From JBBATK01 sp044228285 (GTDB lineage: Bacteria; Bacteroidota; Ignavibacteria; Kapaibacteriales; NICIL-2): a DNA stretch of 64,000 nucleotides. The notes under the pieces were generated by a model, which was not told the origin of the DNA, searched no databases, and saw only the letters and a list, made by a program, of their open reading frames with translations. The first letter of the stretch is position 1, and every line of letters begins with the position of its first letter. The translations under genes and the position numbers were made by a program. Below are positions 8,087 through 17,188 of this stretch, piece by piece. The DNA lies in the NCBI GenBank assembly GCA_044228285.1, contig JBGAVD010000001.1:868001-932000 (forward strand). Direction: 5' to 3'.

Positions 8087-10095
8087 ACAAGCTGTACGCG
8101 CACTGGCGAACCGGTAGTGCAAGAGCCACTGTGTTTGTACTCTTCGTGCTCCTTGCACTTAGCCTCAATATGCAGGCGCAAGCACCCATCAAGAGTGTTG
8201 TCAAACCTGAAGTCCAAGATTCACTGTTACTCAGTGACTCAGTGAAAGTGCAGAAGGCTCCCGCTCCTCTCGTGCCACTGTTCGTGCCCATGCTCGATCA
8301 TGGTAGTATTGTAGAACGAGGCTCTGAGCCTACTATACGCGTCCATCGTTACGACATACAGCGTACCTTCTACACGAGCTTCGATGAGCTATTAGAGTCA
8401 CGCTTGCCAGCTTTTAGTCTGCACCAAGGCTACTATGCCTTACCTAATACGTTTCGCGTTCTTGGCGCGGGTGCTCGCGACAACGCGATCCTTTTTAACG
8501 GGCGTCCACTCAACGACCTCAGTACCGCTATCCTGCCGCCTAACTTCTATCCGACTGAGTTTATGCAACAAGCACAAATCCTGCTGGGATCGGAAGCGGT
8601 GGTAGTTGCAGATAACTCCTCAGGTATGGTGATGAACCTTCAAGAGCCACGATACAACGCAAAGACGCCGTACACACGACTATGGTATTCGGAAGGAGCA
8701 AATGGCTACATCAGTTCGGATGGTACACTCTCACAGAATATTGCGGCTAATGTGAACATGACTCTCGGCTTTCGGCGCGAGGCAGGAGATGGACGATACC
8801 AGAATCAAGCAATTGATAGCTGGAACCTCCGTGCGCTCTTTCGATGGAACCTGAGCGAGCATACAAACATTTCCATTGTGGAGCTCTTCACCAATCGTGC
8901 TATGGGCCTTAATGGAGGAGTAGACACAAGTGGAACCATCGATGTGAATGATGAGTTAAGCGCGCAAGTGCGTTTCCCTTTGCTCAATCAACGAGTCATT
9001 AGCCACGATCTCAGCACCACTCTCAGTACACTCCTGCGCGAGGATAGTAGCGCTCGCTTTCAACTCTGTGCATACTACTCTCATTCAACCTGGCATCTTG
9101 GCCGCGATTCATCGCTGATCTTTCGCAACGACTCTGCCCTTGGCCTAAACTGGGCGAATGTTCGTGCTGGAATCAGTGGCAGGCTAGAACAACGTTTCGT
9201 TGATAGAATGCACATGATTCTTGGAGCAGATGCAGAACTCCAAAGCGCTGATTCAAACGATTACTACCGAGCAGTGTCGCGTGGCAGGCTAGCTGCTTTT
9301 GGACAAGTTCGCTTCGACCTTTCGGATGGAATGCAACTCAGCGGTGGGGCGCGACTTCAACAGTTGGCGTCTACGACGAGTATTTCTCTCGGTGCAAAAC
9401 TGCATATTCAGTTAAGTTCTGCTTTTCGTCTAGTAGCCGATATCTCACAGAGCTCGCGTGTACCATCGGTTTCAGAAGGTGTAGACCTCGATCAAGAACA
9501 CAACACGCTGCTTTTTGCTGATTTGCAGTATCGAGACAGTTCCGTCCGCGCCTCAGTTCTTGCCTTCAGTCGTGTAGTTGTAAATCCAATCATCGCTCAA
9601 GCTACGAGCAGTGCTTCTGGACAACAAATTGTCACTTCTTCATTTAGTTCCAGGGACACACGTGTGGTCAGCGGGGCGGAGCTCAGGGCGGGTTGGAATG
9701 CTGGACCTTGGATATTTAGCTCCAGAATTCAAGCGCATCTTAGTCAGCTCGATGGTGCTTCAGAACAGCTCTTACCTGCAGTACAAGGCAGTGCCTCCGC
9801 CGAATACAATTATACAATTGGTAAGAACCTTCTCTCTCTCGGCATCAGTGCTAGAGCTCGCAGTTCTTTTTTTGGAGAGAGTTTCATTCCTATGAATTGG
9901 TCCTATATCCCTGCGAGTGTAGAACAAGTCGCAGCATTTGGTGGAATTGATGTTTTTGGTGGCGCTAAAATCGGCGATGCCTTCATCAAAATCCAGTACC
10001 AGAATATTTTGTCGAATTCCTATTCCAGCCTCTCAACTTTTCCCTCCGTTGTCCGAAACTTCTCTTTAAGTATCGCTTGGACCTTTTTCGATTGA
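8083..10095 (+). CDS. TonB-dependent receptor-like outer membrane protein
   Basis: A 670-residue exported protein. A signal peptide (hydrophobic stretch around residues 18-32, ending NMQAQA) is followed by a low-complexity linker, then a plug-like domain (RVLGAGARDNAILFNGRPL, then LLGSEAVVVADNSSG) and a long region of alternating amphipathic strands ending FSLSIAWTFFD, with a terminal aromatic typical of outer membrane barrels. It is short for a TonB receptor and no clear TonB box is visible. The substrate is unknown. It overlaps the preceding membrane-anchored gene by four bases, with AAGGGAG upstream of its ATG. It could instead be a non-transporting plug-barrel relative. Confidence 0.75.
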   Translation: MNKLYAHWRTGSARATVFVLFVLLALSLNMQAQAPIKSVVKPEVQDSLLLSDSVKVQKAPAPLVPLFVPMLDHGSIVERGSEPTIRVHRYDIQRTFYTSFDELLESRLPAFSLHQGYYALPNTFRVLGAGARDNAILFNGRPLNDLSTAILPPNFYPTEFMQQAQILLGSEAVVVADNSSGMVMNLQEPRYNAKTPYTRLWYSEGANGYISSDGTLSQNIAANVNMTLGFRREAGDGRYQNQAIDSWNLRALFRWNLSEHTNISIVELFTNRAMGLNGGVDTSGTIDVNDELSAQVRFPLLNQRVISHDLSTTLSTLLREDSSARFQLCAYYSHSTWHLGRDSSLIFRNDSALGLNWANVRAGISGRLEQRFVDRMHMILGADAELQSADSNDYYRAVSRGRLAAFGQVRFDLSDGMQLSGGARLQQLASTTSISLGAKLHIQLSSAFRLVADISQSSRVPSVSEGVDLDQEHNTLLFADLQYRDSSVRASVLAFSRVVVNPIIAQATSSASGQQIVTSSFSSRDTRVVSGAELRAGWNAGPWIFSSRIQAHLSQLDGASEQLLPAVQGSASAEYNYTIGKNLLSLGISARARSSFFGESFIPMNWSYIPASVEQVAAFGGIDVFGGAKIGDAFIKIQYQNILSNSYSSLSTFPSVVRNFSLSIAWTFFD

Positions 10096-10258
10096 TCATA
10101 TTGACCAATTGATGGTTGTGGCGATCTCGCCGAGCTCAAGGCTCGTACACGAAACTCACCGGACGAGCTGAAATCCACCCCGCAGAGGTGCCCATGGACG
10201 TGTAGCTGCAAACCATGCTGTAATGGCATGGCTGGCATTCTTATCACCACACACGCGC

Positions 10259-10753
10259 ATGCAAACTCACCACGAAACAAATGCGTTGCGTCAAGCTACG
10301 GAGTACTATGAGCAAGCCTACCGCTTGCAAATGGACGGCAGAGTTGCCGAAGCCATTAAGTTCTACCGCTTGTCGCTCGAAACCTACGAAACCTCGGAAG
10401 CTCACACCTTCCTAGGCTGGGCTTACTCCTTCTTGGGCGACTACAATCGCGCAATCGAAGAGTGTCAGTGCGCCATCGAAATCGATCCCGAATACGGCAA
10501 TCCATACAATGATATTGCCGCCTATCTCATCTACCTGAACAAGATCAACGAAGCCGAATACTGGTTGCGAAAGGCTATTCTTGCACCTCGTTACAGCTCA
10601 CGTCACTACGCGTATTACAATCTCGGGCGTGTGCATGAACGACAAGGCAAGTGGTTCGAAGCAGTCTCACAATACCAGCAGGCCATTGCTCTCGATCCAA
10701 AGTACCACCTTGCCGCTCTTTCTTTGCTAAACCTACAGGCAAAACTGAACTAG
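10259..10753 (+). CDS. tetratricopeptide-repeat protein
   Basis: A 164-residue protein made almost wholly of TPR helices: EYYEQAYRLQMDGRVAEAIK, AHTFLGWAYSFLGDYNRAIE, DIAAYLIYLNKINEAEYWLR and AYYNLGRVHERQGKWFEAVS, each with the usual small and aromatic positions. No signal peptide is seen if translation starts at the ATG giving MQTHHE; a start 36 bases upstream is possible and would add a short hydrophobic stretch. TPR proteins are scaffolds and the partner cannot be read from sequence. It stands alone between the TonB-like gene and a terminator at 10845. Confidence 0.85.
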   Translation: MQTHHETNALRQATEYYEQAYRLQMDGRVAEAIKFYRLSLETYETSEAHTFLGWAYSFLGDYNRAIEECQCAIEIDPEYGNPYNDIAAYLIYLNKINEAEYWLRKAILAPRYSSRHYAYYNLGRVHERQGKWFEAVSQYQQAIALDPKYHLAALSLLNLQAKLN

Positions 10754-10844
10754 AGGGTAGACAAAAAAAAATTCAAGACAGTCTACAGCTTCTGTATCGA
10801 CTGCCGATAACTTCTTGTGGAGTAAACAGTACAAACAACAGGTC

Positions 10845-10880
10845 AAAGGAGTGTTCAACAAGCACTCCTTTTTCTTTTTC
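10845..10880 (+). terminator. terminator after the TPR gene
   Basis: A 9-bp stem (AAAGGAGTG / CACTCCTTT) with a 9-base loop is followed by TTCTTTTTC. It lies about 90 bases after the TPR stop. Confidence 0.8.
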
Positions 10881-11102
10881 TACTCTCTAGCTTTTCGACG
10901 CTGATTCCTCGTCCTTGTCTACGCATCACCTTCCTTGTTCGGATAACATCACTTCACGGTACTCGATAGACGACTTTTCCTCATGCTTACGCGCCTGCGG
11001 CGCTTAGCAGCCTCTCAATGTCTTTAACAATGCAACTCGTTGTTTCGAGATGCATCGTCATAGAGCGGAGACCTTATGCGAAGCAATGTTCAGAAACAGA
11101 AA

Positions 11103-11130
11103 CTGCTCAGCAGTGCAAACTGCTGAGCAG
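11103..11130. repeat. perfect 12-bp inverted repeat
   Basis: CTGCTCAGCAGT and ACTGCTGAGCAG are separated by GCAA. It is 139 bases beyond the glyA stop in the glyA direction. On the minus strand it is followed by TTTCTGTTTC, so it may act as a weak terminator or transcript-end stabiliser for glyA. Confidence 0.7.
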
Positions 11131-11268
11131 ACGAATAACTCTAACGAAACCAGAGTCTGTCATTATATCGACGGGACCTATCGAACAAAGTTGTATGGGG
11201 AGCTGTTGTCTCTCGAAAGCGACGTCGTATTGCATTCAATGCGTCGCTCCATCCGAGATCTAGAGACA

Positions 11269-12684
11269 CTAGCTTTTGTTGACAGCTTTCTGCATCTCGT
11301 CGCCTACTTTTGTCATGAGCGATCCAACACTTCCAACTAGGCTCTTCACAGCGCCTTCAACCTTGTCTTTCACATCATGCATGGTTGTGTCGAACTCGGC
11401 ATACAATGGGAAGGCACGACAGAAGTCGCGAACATTTCCCTTTACCTCTCGGTAGATACCTTCGTTACCTGTGTTGCTTACAACGCGATCAATAAACTCG
11501 GCAATTTGTCGCATCTCCGGTTCGCGCATACCGCGACTAGTCATAGCGGCAGACCCTAAGCGAATCCCTGAGGTCACCAGAGGTGACTCAGTATCATAGG
11601 GCACAGCGTTTTTGTTACAAGTGATGCCACTTGCGTCCAAGGCAATCTCGGCTTGCTTACCATTTACCTTTTTGTTGCGAACGTCAACAAGCATAAGGTG
11701 ATTGTCGGTGCCGCCACTAACTATATCAAAGCCATAGCCCACTAAGGCTTCAGCCAGTGCTTTTGCATTGCGTATTACTTGCTTTGTGTATTCATCGAAT
11801 TGAGGAGTTAAGCACTCGCCGAAGGCGACAGCTTTTGCTGCAATCACATGCATGAGGGGACCTCCCTGAATTCCAGGCATGACCATCGAATCAATGAGTT
11901 CACCCATTTTCTTGACGCGACCAGATTTTGGTGCGACTTGACCAAAGGGATTGTCAACATTTCTTCCGAGCAAGATCAAGCCACCACGAGGACCTCGTAG
12001 CGTCTTGTGTGTGGTCGACGTGACAACGTCGCAATAGGGAACCGGAGATTGGAGTCGACCCCGAGCAATCAATCCAGCTGGATGCGCAATGTCTGCCATC
12101 AAAAATGCACCAACAGAGTCTGCTATTGCGCGAAAAGCTTTGAAGTCGATTTCTCGTGAATAGGCACTCGCGCCGACCGTAATCATTTTTGGGCGGTGTT
12201 CAAGAGCTAATTCCTGAACACGATTGTAGTCGATGCGACCAGTTTCTTTATCTAAGCCATAGGGAACGAACTTGTACATTCGACCGCTAAAGTTCACAGG
12301 TGAGCCATGGGTTAGGTGTCCTCCATGCGACAAATCCATACCCAGTACTGTATCACCGGCCTTAAGGTAGGTGAAGTACACCGCCATGTTCGCACCAGAA
12401 CCACTATGAGGCTGAACATTAGCATACTCAGCACCAAAGAGAGTTTTCAAACGATCTATGGCAAGGTTCTCTGCCACATCAACCCATTCGCAACCACCAT
12501 AGTAGCGTTTTCCTGGGTAGCCTTCAGCGTACTTGTTCGTGAGTACGCTTCCTTGTGCTTCCATGACTGGGAGCGAGGTAAAGTTCTCACTCGCGATGAG
12601 TTCAAGTTTGTCGCGCTGCCGGTCATACTCGTTCTCAACTGCGCGGTACACTTCAGGGTCACTGATTCTCAAATGACTGTACAT
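11269..12684 (-). CDS. glyA: serine hydroxymethyltransferase with a C-terminal extension
   Basis: PLP enzyme interconverting serine and glycine with tetrahydrofolate, the main source of one-carbon units. The 471 residues include LIASENF at 29-35, KYAEGYPGKRYYGG, the DIAHPAGL segment and the PLP lysine K227 in STTHKTLRGPRGG. Typical bacterial GlyA ends about 415-430 residues; here about 40 more residues (DTTMHDVKDKVEGAV onward) form a Lys/Val/Met-rich amphipathic helix-like tail ending VGDEMQKAVNKS, not part of the usual fold. It is 12 bases downstream of a T9SS-type secreted protein gene on the same strand. The enzyme call is secure; the tail's role is unknown. Confidence 0.96.
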   Translation of the reverse strand: MYSHLRISDPEVYRAVENEYDRQRDKLELIASENFTSLPVMEAQGSVLTNKYAEGYPGKRYYGGCEWVDVAENLAIDRLKTLFGAEYANVQPHSGSGANMAVYFTYLKAGDTVLGMDLSHGGHLTHGSPVNFSGRMYKFVPYGLDKETGRIDYNRVQELALEHRPKMITVGASAYSREIDFKAFRAIADSVGAFLMADIAHPAGLIARGRLQSPVPYCDVVTSTTHKTLRGPRGGLILLGRNVDNPFGQVAPKSGRVKKMGELIDSMVMPGIQGGPLMHVIAAKAVAFGECLTPQFDEYTKQVIRNAKALAEALVGYGFDIVSGGTDNHLMLVDVRNKKVNGKQAEIALDASGITCNKNAVPYDTESPLVTSGIRLGSAAMTSRGMREPEMRQIAEFIDRVVSNTGNEGIYREVKGNVRDFCRAFPLYAEFDTTMHDVKDKVEGAVKSLVGSVGSLMTKVGDEMQKAVNKS

Positions 12685-12696
12685 GATGGTCTCGTA

Positions 12697-13635
12697 TTAA
12701 TGTTCAAGAATAAAAGGAAGCACAACTTGGTGTGGTGCTGTGCCAATGCGTACAAAGTAATAACCAGCCGATATCTCATGCAGGTCCAATTCTGCGTCTA
12801 CACCTCCGCCGATGTGCTCAATGTGTTTTTGGTAAACACTCTCACCCATGATGTTCGTCACACAGAGCTGAAGTTGTGGCTGATAACACGAGAGAGGAAT
12901 ATGCAAACGAATCCTGCCATTGTGAGCGGGATTAGGGTAAAGGCTCATGCGATCTTCAGACAGAACTTCTTCAACCCGGCTGGTTGCTGGACTCTCTTCA
13001 CAGATAGCAGCTCCAGAGTTGTTTGTTGCAGGTACAAAACACTGCAGACTAGGATTCGTGAGTTTGTCACCAACCGTTACAATCCAGAGTGGACCTTCGG
13101 GTAGCAATCCACCCCGTGACATCCCAAGTGCAACCGCTTGAAACTTCGAGTTAGGGTATGAGCTAAGATGACTCTTGTACAGCAGATTGCGCGTGATTTT
13201 CGCGGCCATAGTGTCGCTATCCATAAAGCTGCTTGGAAGCGCTGAGTCCAACCGCACCGGCAGGCCTGGAATGCCAGGCAGACGGGTTTGCAGTGCCTGA
13301 TAAGCAACCAATATCTTGATAACGATAGCTGCTATGGAAGTGTCGCTCCCATTCTTTTGATCATGATACTGATAGCCCCAAAAACTGGAAGTACCGGCTT
13401 TAGGGTCAAACTTGAACTGCAGGATACCCTTTGCTGCTGCGGGGATATATTCACCAAAGAAGGTAGTGTCACCCAAGGTTGCGATTGATGTGAGCTTGGG
13501 ATTAGGCAAGCCAGCATCAATAGCTGACTTCTTAGCACTGGAAATTCCCTGACTTGCACGAAAGGGGGTGGTTTGCGAATACAACACAGAAGTGCTGGCA
13601 CACAAGAGTGCAATAAGACAGATGAACGCTTTCAT
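12697..13635 (-). CDS. secreted protein with T9SS type A sorting domain
   Basis: A 312-residue protein with a clear signal peptide (residues 1-20, ending SVLYSQ). The middle (about 22-215) is a single domain of unknown family. The last 80 residues are a typical T9SS type A sorting domain: SLYPNPAHNGRIRLHI, then LCVTNIMGESVYQK and ISAGYYFVRIG, with strands ending VVLPFIL. The protein is predicted to cross the outer membrane through T9SS and be cleaved or anchored there (family knowledge). AAGGA lies upstream of the ATG. Close spacing to glyA suggests a shared transcript, though the functions look unrelated. Confidence 0.85.
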   Translation of the reverse strand: MKAFICLIALLCASTSVLYSQTTPFRASQGISSAKKSAIDAGLPNPKLTSIATLGDTTFFGEYIPAAAKGILQFKFDPKAGTSSFWGYQYHDQKNGSDTSIAAIVIKILVAYQALQTRLPGIPGLPVRLDSALPSSFMDSDTMAAKITRNLLYKSHLSSYPNSKFQAVALGMSRGGLLPEGPLWIVTVGDKLTNPSLQCFVPATNNSGAAICEESPATSRVEEVLSEDRMSLYPNPAHNGRIRLHIPLSCYQPQLQLCVTNIMGESVYQKHIEHIGGGVDAELDLHEISAGYYFVRIGTAPHQVVLPFILEH

Positions 13636-13787
13636 GAGACTTCCTTCGTGGTATTCATCAATCTAACAAAAAGCAAAGTCGAAAAAAAGCGCTATTTGAG
13701 TAGGCCACTCGCCATGTATCTTGCAAAACTCTCAGGTCCACTTGGTGCCTGAGCAGACTCGTACCGTTTCACAGCCCCTAACTATCT

Positions 13788-15851
13788 ATGGAATTGAGCT
13801 CAGCAGATTGGCGCTCTATCGCCAAAACCATTTTAGCATCCCGTCGCATCGATGAAATTGAAGAATCCGAACTCGCTCCCTCAGGAAAGGTTACCTATCA
13901 GTTTTCTGCACGCGGACATGAACTGGCGCAAGTACTCTTGGCACATCATCTAAACCATGAACATGACGCTGCCACTGTTTACTATCGTTCCAGACCTTTC
14001 GTACTGCATGCTGGAATGAGCTACCAAGAAGCGTTTAGTGGTCCGCTAGCACGAAGCGGTAGCCGCAATGGTGGACGTGATATTGGCGTGGTTCACAACC
14101 TTACGCCTCGGTCTTTCGAAGGACGCTCTATTACAGTGCTACCAGCCTCGGGCGACGTCGGAGCTCAGTTTACTCCTGCTGCTGGTTGGGCTCAAGCCAT
14201 TCAATACCATACAGAAACGTTGAAAGACGCCTCATGGAAGCACAGCATCGCTGCCTGCATGTCTGGCGATGCTGCCGTTGCAACCAATGGCTTCTGGTCA
14301 GCCGTTACCATGGCAACCACGCTGATGTTGCCTGTGGTATTCCTCGTTGAAGACAATCAGTTTGGCATCTCTGTTCGCGGAAACTTCCAAACTCCAGGCG
14401 GGAACATTGCCAAGAACATGGGCGCGATGCGAAATCTCATCATCCTTGATGGTGATGGTAGCGACCCGGAAAGTGCTTCGGCCTTAGTTGCCAAAGCTGT
14501 GGATTACTGTAGAAAGAAATCCAAACCTGTATTGCTTCACTTGAGTGTACCTCGTATCTGTGGGCACAGTGGCGCTGATAGCCAGGCTTACAAGACACCA
14601 GAGGAGCGTGAAGAAGAGCGCGAGCGCGACCCAATTCCACTGCTGAAGAAGTTCTGCCAAGCAAAGAAGCATATCTCTAAAGACGAATGGACTGCACTGG
14701 TCGAAGAAGTCGAACGTGAGGTTCGTGCCGGATGCGAAGCTGCGTTAGCAGAGCCAGAGCCATCGACTGACGGTGTGATGCAGCATCGCTTTTTTGACGG
14801 AAAGGTACAAGTAGTGGGCGGACAGTATGCCTCTGGGTATCAGCCTCCGCAAGGCACGCAGGAAGCCGAGTCTGGCCAACGGATTAATCTTATCGAGTCG
14901 GTCAAGAGAACACTTGAGAGCGAAATGAAGAGTAATTCTCGTGTCTTGATTTTTGGAGAAGATGTTGGTTTAAAAGGAGGGGTTCATGGTGCCACTATGG
15001 ACTTGCAGGTGAAGTTCGGCGGCAATCGAGTCTTCGATACATCGCTCTCGGAGGAGGGAATCATTGGACGGAGTATCGGTATGGCCTATGCTGGCCTCGT
15101 TCCTGTGCCTGAGATCCAGTTCCGTAAGTACTTAGATCCAGCGATGGAGCACATCAATGATTGCGGCACTATTCGCTGGCGAACGAACAACCAGTTTGCC
15201 GCTCCAATGGTAGTTCGTATCCCAGTTGGGTACTCCAAACGAACGGGCGACCCTTGGCACTCCGTAAGCGGTGAGTCGATCTTTGCCCATACCATCGGTT
15301 GGAAAGTTGCCTTCCCCTCAAATGCTCGTGACGCATCAGGATTGCTCCGCACTGCGTTACGATCGAATGATCCTTGCTTCTTTCTTGAACACCGAAACCT
15401 TTTAGATACACCACCTAGTCGTTCTGCCTACCCAGGTGATGAGTACGTGCTTCCTTTTGGCAAAGCTGAAATGTTGCGATCAGGTGATAGAGCTACTATT
15501 GTTACCTGGGGAGACATGGTATACCGCTCACTCGAAGCGGCAGATCAACTCAGCGCCTCTGTCGATATTATCGATCTTCGAACTATTGTTCCATGGGATA
15601 GGGAATGTGTGCTGGAATCCGTTCGAAGAACGGGACGTTGCCTTATTGTCCATGAAGATGGCATGAGCTGTGGCTTTGGCTCTGAGATTAGTGCCGTGGT
15701 TAGCGATGAGTGTTTCCGGTACCTTGATGCGCCTGTGCAACGACTGGCTGTTGCCGACGTTCCAGTTCCATACAACAAAACTCTCATGGCAGCGGTCGTG
15801 CCACGAACTGAAGATGTCGTGCGTGTTTTGCAATCGCTTCTGAACTGGTAA
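13788..15851 (+). CDS. 2-oxoacid dehydrogenase E1 component, fused alpha and beta subunits
   Basis: Thiamine-diphosphate enzyme decarboxylating a 2-oxo acid and passing the acyl group to an E2 lipoyl protein. Residues 1 to about 350 are the E1-alpha-like half (QFSARGHELAQVLLA, then the ThDP/Mg site SGDAAVATNGFW ... VEDNQFG). Residues about 367-687 are the E1-beta half (FGEDVGLKGGVHGAT, DTSLSEEGIIGRSIGMA, then the transketolase C-terminal domain). In separate systems these are two genes; here they are one 687-residue chain, as known for branched-chain-type E1 in several Bacteroidota. The ThDP motif reads GDA rather than GDG. No E2 or E3 gene is adjacent. Branched-chain 2-oxoacids are the likeliest substrate; pyruvate is not excluded. 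Confidence 0.88.
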   Translation: MELSSADWRSIAKTILASRRIDEIEESELAPSGKVTYQFSARGHELAQVLLAHHLNHEHDAATVYYRSRPFVLHAGMSYQEAFSGPLARSGSRNGGRDIGVVHNLTPRSFEGRSITVLPASGDVGAQFTPAAGWAQAIQYHTETLKDASWKHSIAACMSGDAAVATNGFWSAVTMATTLMLPVVFLVEDNQFGISVRGNFQTPGGNIAKNMGAMRNLIILDGDGSDPESASALVAKAVDYCRKKSKPVLLHLSVPRICGHSGADSQAYKTPEEREEERERDPIPLLKKFCQAKKHISKDEWTALVEEVEREVRAGCEAALAEPEPSTDGVMQHRFFDGKVQVVGGQYASGYQPPQGTQEAESGQRINLIESVKRTLESEMKSNSRVLIFGEDVGLKGGVHGATMDLQVKFGGNRVFDTSLSEEGIIGRSIGMAYAGLVPVPEIQFRKYLDPAMEHINDCGTIRWRTNNQFAAPMVVRIPVGYSKRTGDPWHSVSGESIFAHTIGWKVAFPSNARDASGLLRTALRSNDPCFFLEHRNLLDTPPSRSAYPGDEYVLPFGKAEMLRSGDRATIVTWGDMVYRSLEAADQLSASVDIIDLRTIVPWDRECVLESVRRTGRCLIVHEDGMSCGFGSEISAVVSDECFRYLDAPVQRLAVADVPVPYNKTLMAAVVPRTEDVVRVLQSLLNW

Positions 15852-15886
15852 GAGGTTGCAGTCGTCAACACGACGTGCGGCGAAGT

Positions 15887-16141
15887 ATGGCGCTTGACGA
15901 GAGGATAGCACAAGTTCGGCGCAGCAGCACTCAACACAGAGATGCTTATCAAAGACACTATGCCCTTTGGCTCTCGCTCTGCAGAGATTTCGAAAGTGCG
16001 AATGCGTCTGCTTTTCTTAGGAAATGGTCTCTGCAATTGGTGCTCCGAACTTCTCCAAGCTATAGTAGCAGACAATGGAACCAGGCTATGAGGAGGAGCT
16101 CTGGCCGTAGGCCGGGAAAGCATGAAGAAAAGGGCAGCTAA
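15887..16141 (+). CDS. possible small basic protein of unknown function
   Basis: An 84-residue open frame begins with ATG 35 bases after the E1 stop and reads MALDERIAQVRRSSTQ at its start; it is basic and helical. It has no family resemblance that I know and no clear Shine-Dalgarno sequence. Its last third covers a GGCC-GTA-GGCC hairpin (16101-16115), which argues that at least the 3' end could be non-coding spacer. It ends 9 bases before the convergent FecR-like gene. It is recorded as a candidate only. Confidence 0.3.
   Translation: MALDERIAQVRRSSTQHRDAYQRHYALWLSLCRDFESANASAFLRKWSLQLVLRTSPSYSSRQWNQAMRRSSGRRPGKHEEKGS
16101..16115. repeat. triloop hairpin with GTA loop
   Basis: CTGGCC-GTA-GGCCGG (one T-G wobble) just before the convergent FecR-like gene. 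It falls inside the weak candidate frame at 15887-16141 and counts against that frame being a gene to its end. Confidence 0.55.
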
Positions 16142-16150
16142 GCAACTCGA

Positions 16151-17188
16151 TTACTTCACTTTTTGAGCGTCTTGATAGAGATTGAGTCTGCGCAGGTAGT
16201 TTCGAAAGTACCTCTTATAATCTTCGCTAGCTGAGTTCTGGAGCGCAGTTCTATAGCTGTCAACGGCGAGAATATGCAAACCCTGGTCTTCGGCGAACTG
16301 AGCTTGGATGATGTTTGCGAAGGCGCTGCCTTCTCCAATCTCTTTGGAGATTAGGTTGAGAGTGTCGCGCAGACTTCGCGCGTGGCTTTCTGTACAGAGT
16401 TGCAGGCAGTATTGTGTTGAACGTACTGAAGGTTTGTCATCGCGACACACAGACCAGTAGTAGTTCTTACCAGCCTCGAGCTTCGCTTCGCTCATGTTTA
16501 GCTTCAATGAAGTGTCGCTCGTTACCCGCTTAAACACCGTACGGTCTTCAGAGTCCACGAGCTCAACGCGATATTCGCGTGCTGCATTGAGCCTAGCCCA
16601 GCACAGAGTAATAGAAGGATCCAAGAGATAGGCTGAGCGAGGAAGGATGATCGTAATGAAATCTTCCGTCAAGACGTTTTCTGCCGAGTTCCTCAGATCA
16701 GCATTTAGGCTAGTGTTTCCGGGATTCATGCCTCCAGCTTGCAAGAGTTCCTCGAGTGCATCGACATTGCTTTGGCGATCACCTGTGGCTCGTTCAACCG
16801 AACCAGTCGTGCCCATGTTCTTTTTGTGATTATCGCTAATGGGGGAGTCATCAGTCTCAGTCAATTCGCCATACACATAGGAAGCGAACTTCTTTGCAAT
16901 ACCGTTCCCTTTGGCGCTGGCTTTGGCCATGAGATCAGATAGCTTATACACACCCGCAGTTTTTAGGTCGAGCGAGCGACCATTGCTATGAAGCAAGCTA
17001 ATGCTGCACTTATCGCCCAACGTGATCTTGTCGGAAGGAATCAGGCGCATCCCAGTGCGAACGTTCGCAGGACCTTTGGAGCCTGAAAGCGCGATTTTTC
17101 CTTTGACGGAAAGGACCTTCATGTCCTCAGCGTTCAGGTGTATCATCGATACAGAGAGAATGGCGAACAAGCCAACGAGTACTCTCAT
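16151..17188 (-). CDS. exported FecR-like domain protein with C-terminal helical repeats
   Basis: A 345-residue protein with a signal peptide (1-20). Residues about 22-85 (VLSVKGKIALSG, GMRLIPSDKITLGD, ISLLHSNGRSLDL) have the small-beta pattern of periplasmic FecR-type domains, which in their family sense or bind ligands outside the membrane. A low-complexity linker follows, then a beta-rich domain (about 180-260; LCWARLNAAREYRVELVD) and a TPR-like helical end (about 270-345; ILAVDSYRTALQNS). Its start overlaps the end of the CHASE2 gene by four bases, so the two are translationally coupled. AAGGA precedes the ATG. The FecR assignment is by pattern only. Confidence 0.7.
   Translation of the reverse strand: MRVLVGLFAILSVSMIHLNAEDMKVLSVKGKIALSGSKGPANVRTGMRLIPSDKITLGDKCSISLLHSNGRSLDLKTAGVYKLSDLMAKASAKGNGIAKKFASYVYGELTETDDSPISDNHKKNMGTTGSVERATGDRQSNVDALEELLQAGGMNPGNTSLNADLRNSAENVLTEDFITIILPRSAYLLDPSITLCWARLNAAREYRVELVDSEDRTVFKRVTSDTSLKLNMSEAKLEAGKNYYWSVCRDDKPSVRSTQYCLQLCTESHARSLRDTLNLISKEIGEGSAFANIIQAQFAEDQGLHILAVDSYRTALQNSASEDYKRYFRNYLRRLNLYQDAQKVK

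Larger units (their letters stand above)
10754..11268. other. 515-base spacer between the convergent TPR gene and glyA
   Basis: It holds a terminator for the TPR gene (10845-10880), a short GCGCC-TGC-GGCGC hairpin (10991-11003) and a perfect 12-bp inverted repeat (11103-11130). The open frames across 11018-11340 have no family resemblance and run into glyA antisense, so no gene is called. Confidence 0.6.

Noticed and set aside
11018..11340. Overlapping small frames after the TPR gene
   Set aside because: They include the 12-bp palindrome, run into antisense glyA and have no recognisable protein features.
12316..13104. 262-residue plus-strand frame antisense to glyA and the T9SS-type gene
   Set aside because: It spans two well-supported genes on the other strand and its translation has no family resemblance.
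15545..16123. 192-residue minus-strand frame at the end of the E1 gene
   Set aside because: It is mostly antisense to the conserved E1-beta C-terminus and has a low-complexity Ser/Arg/Thr composition.
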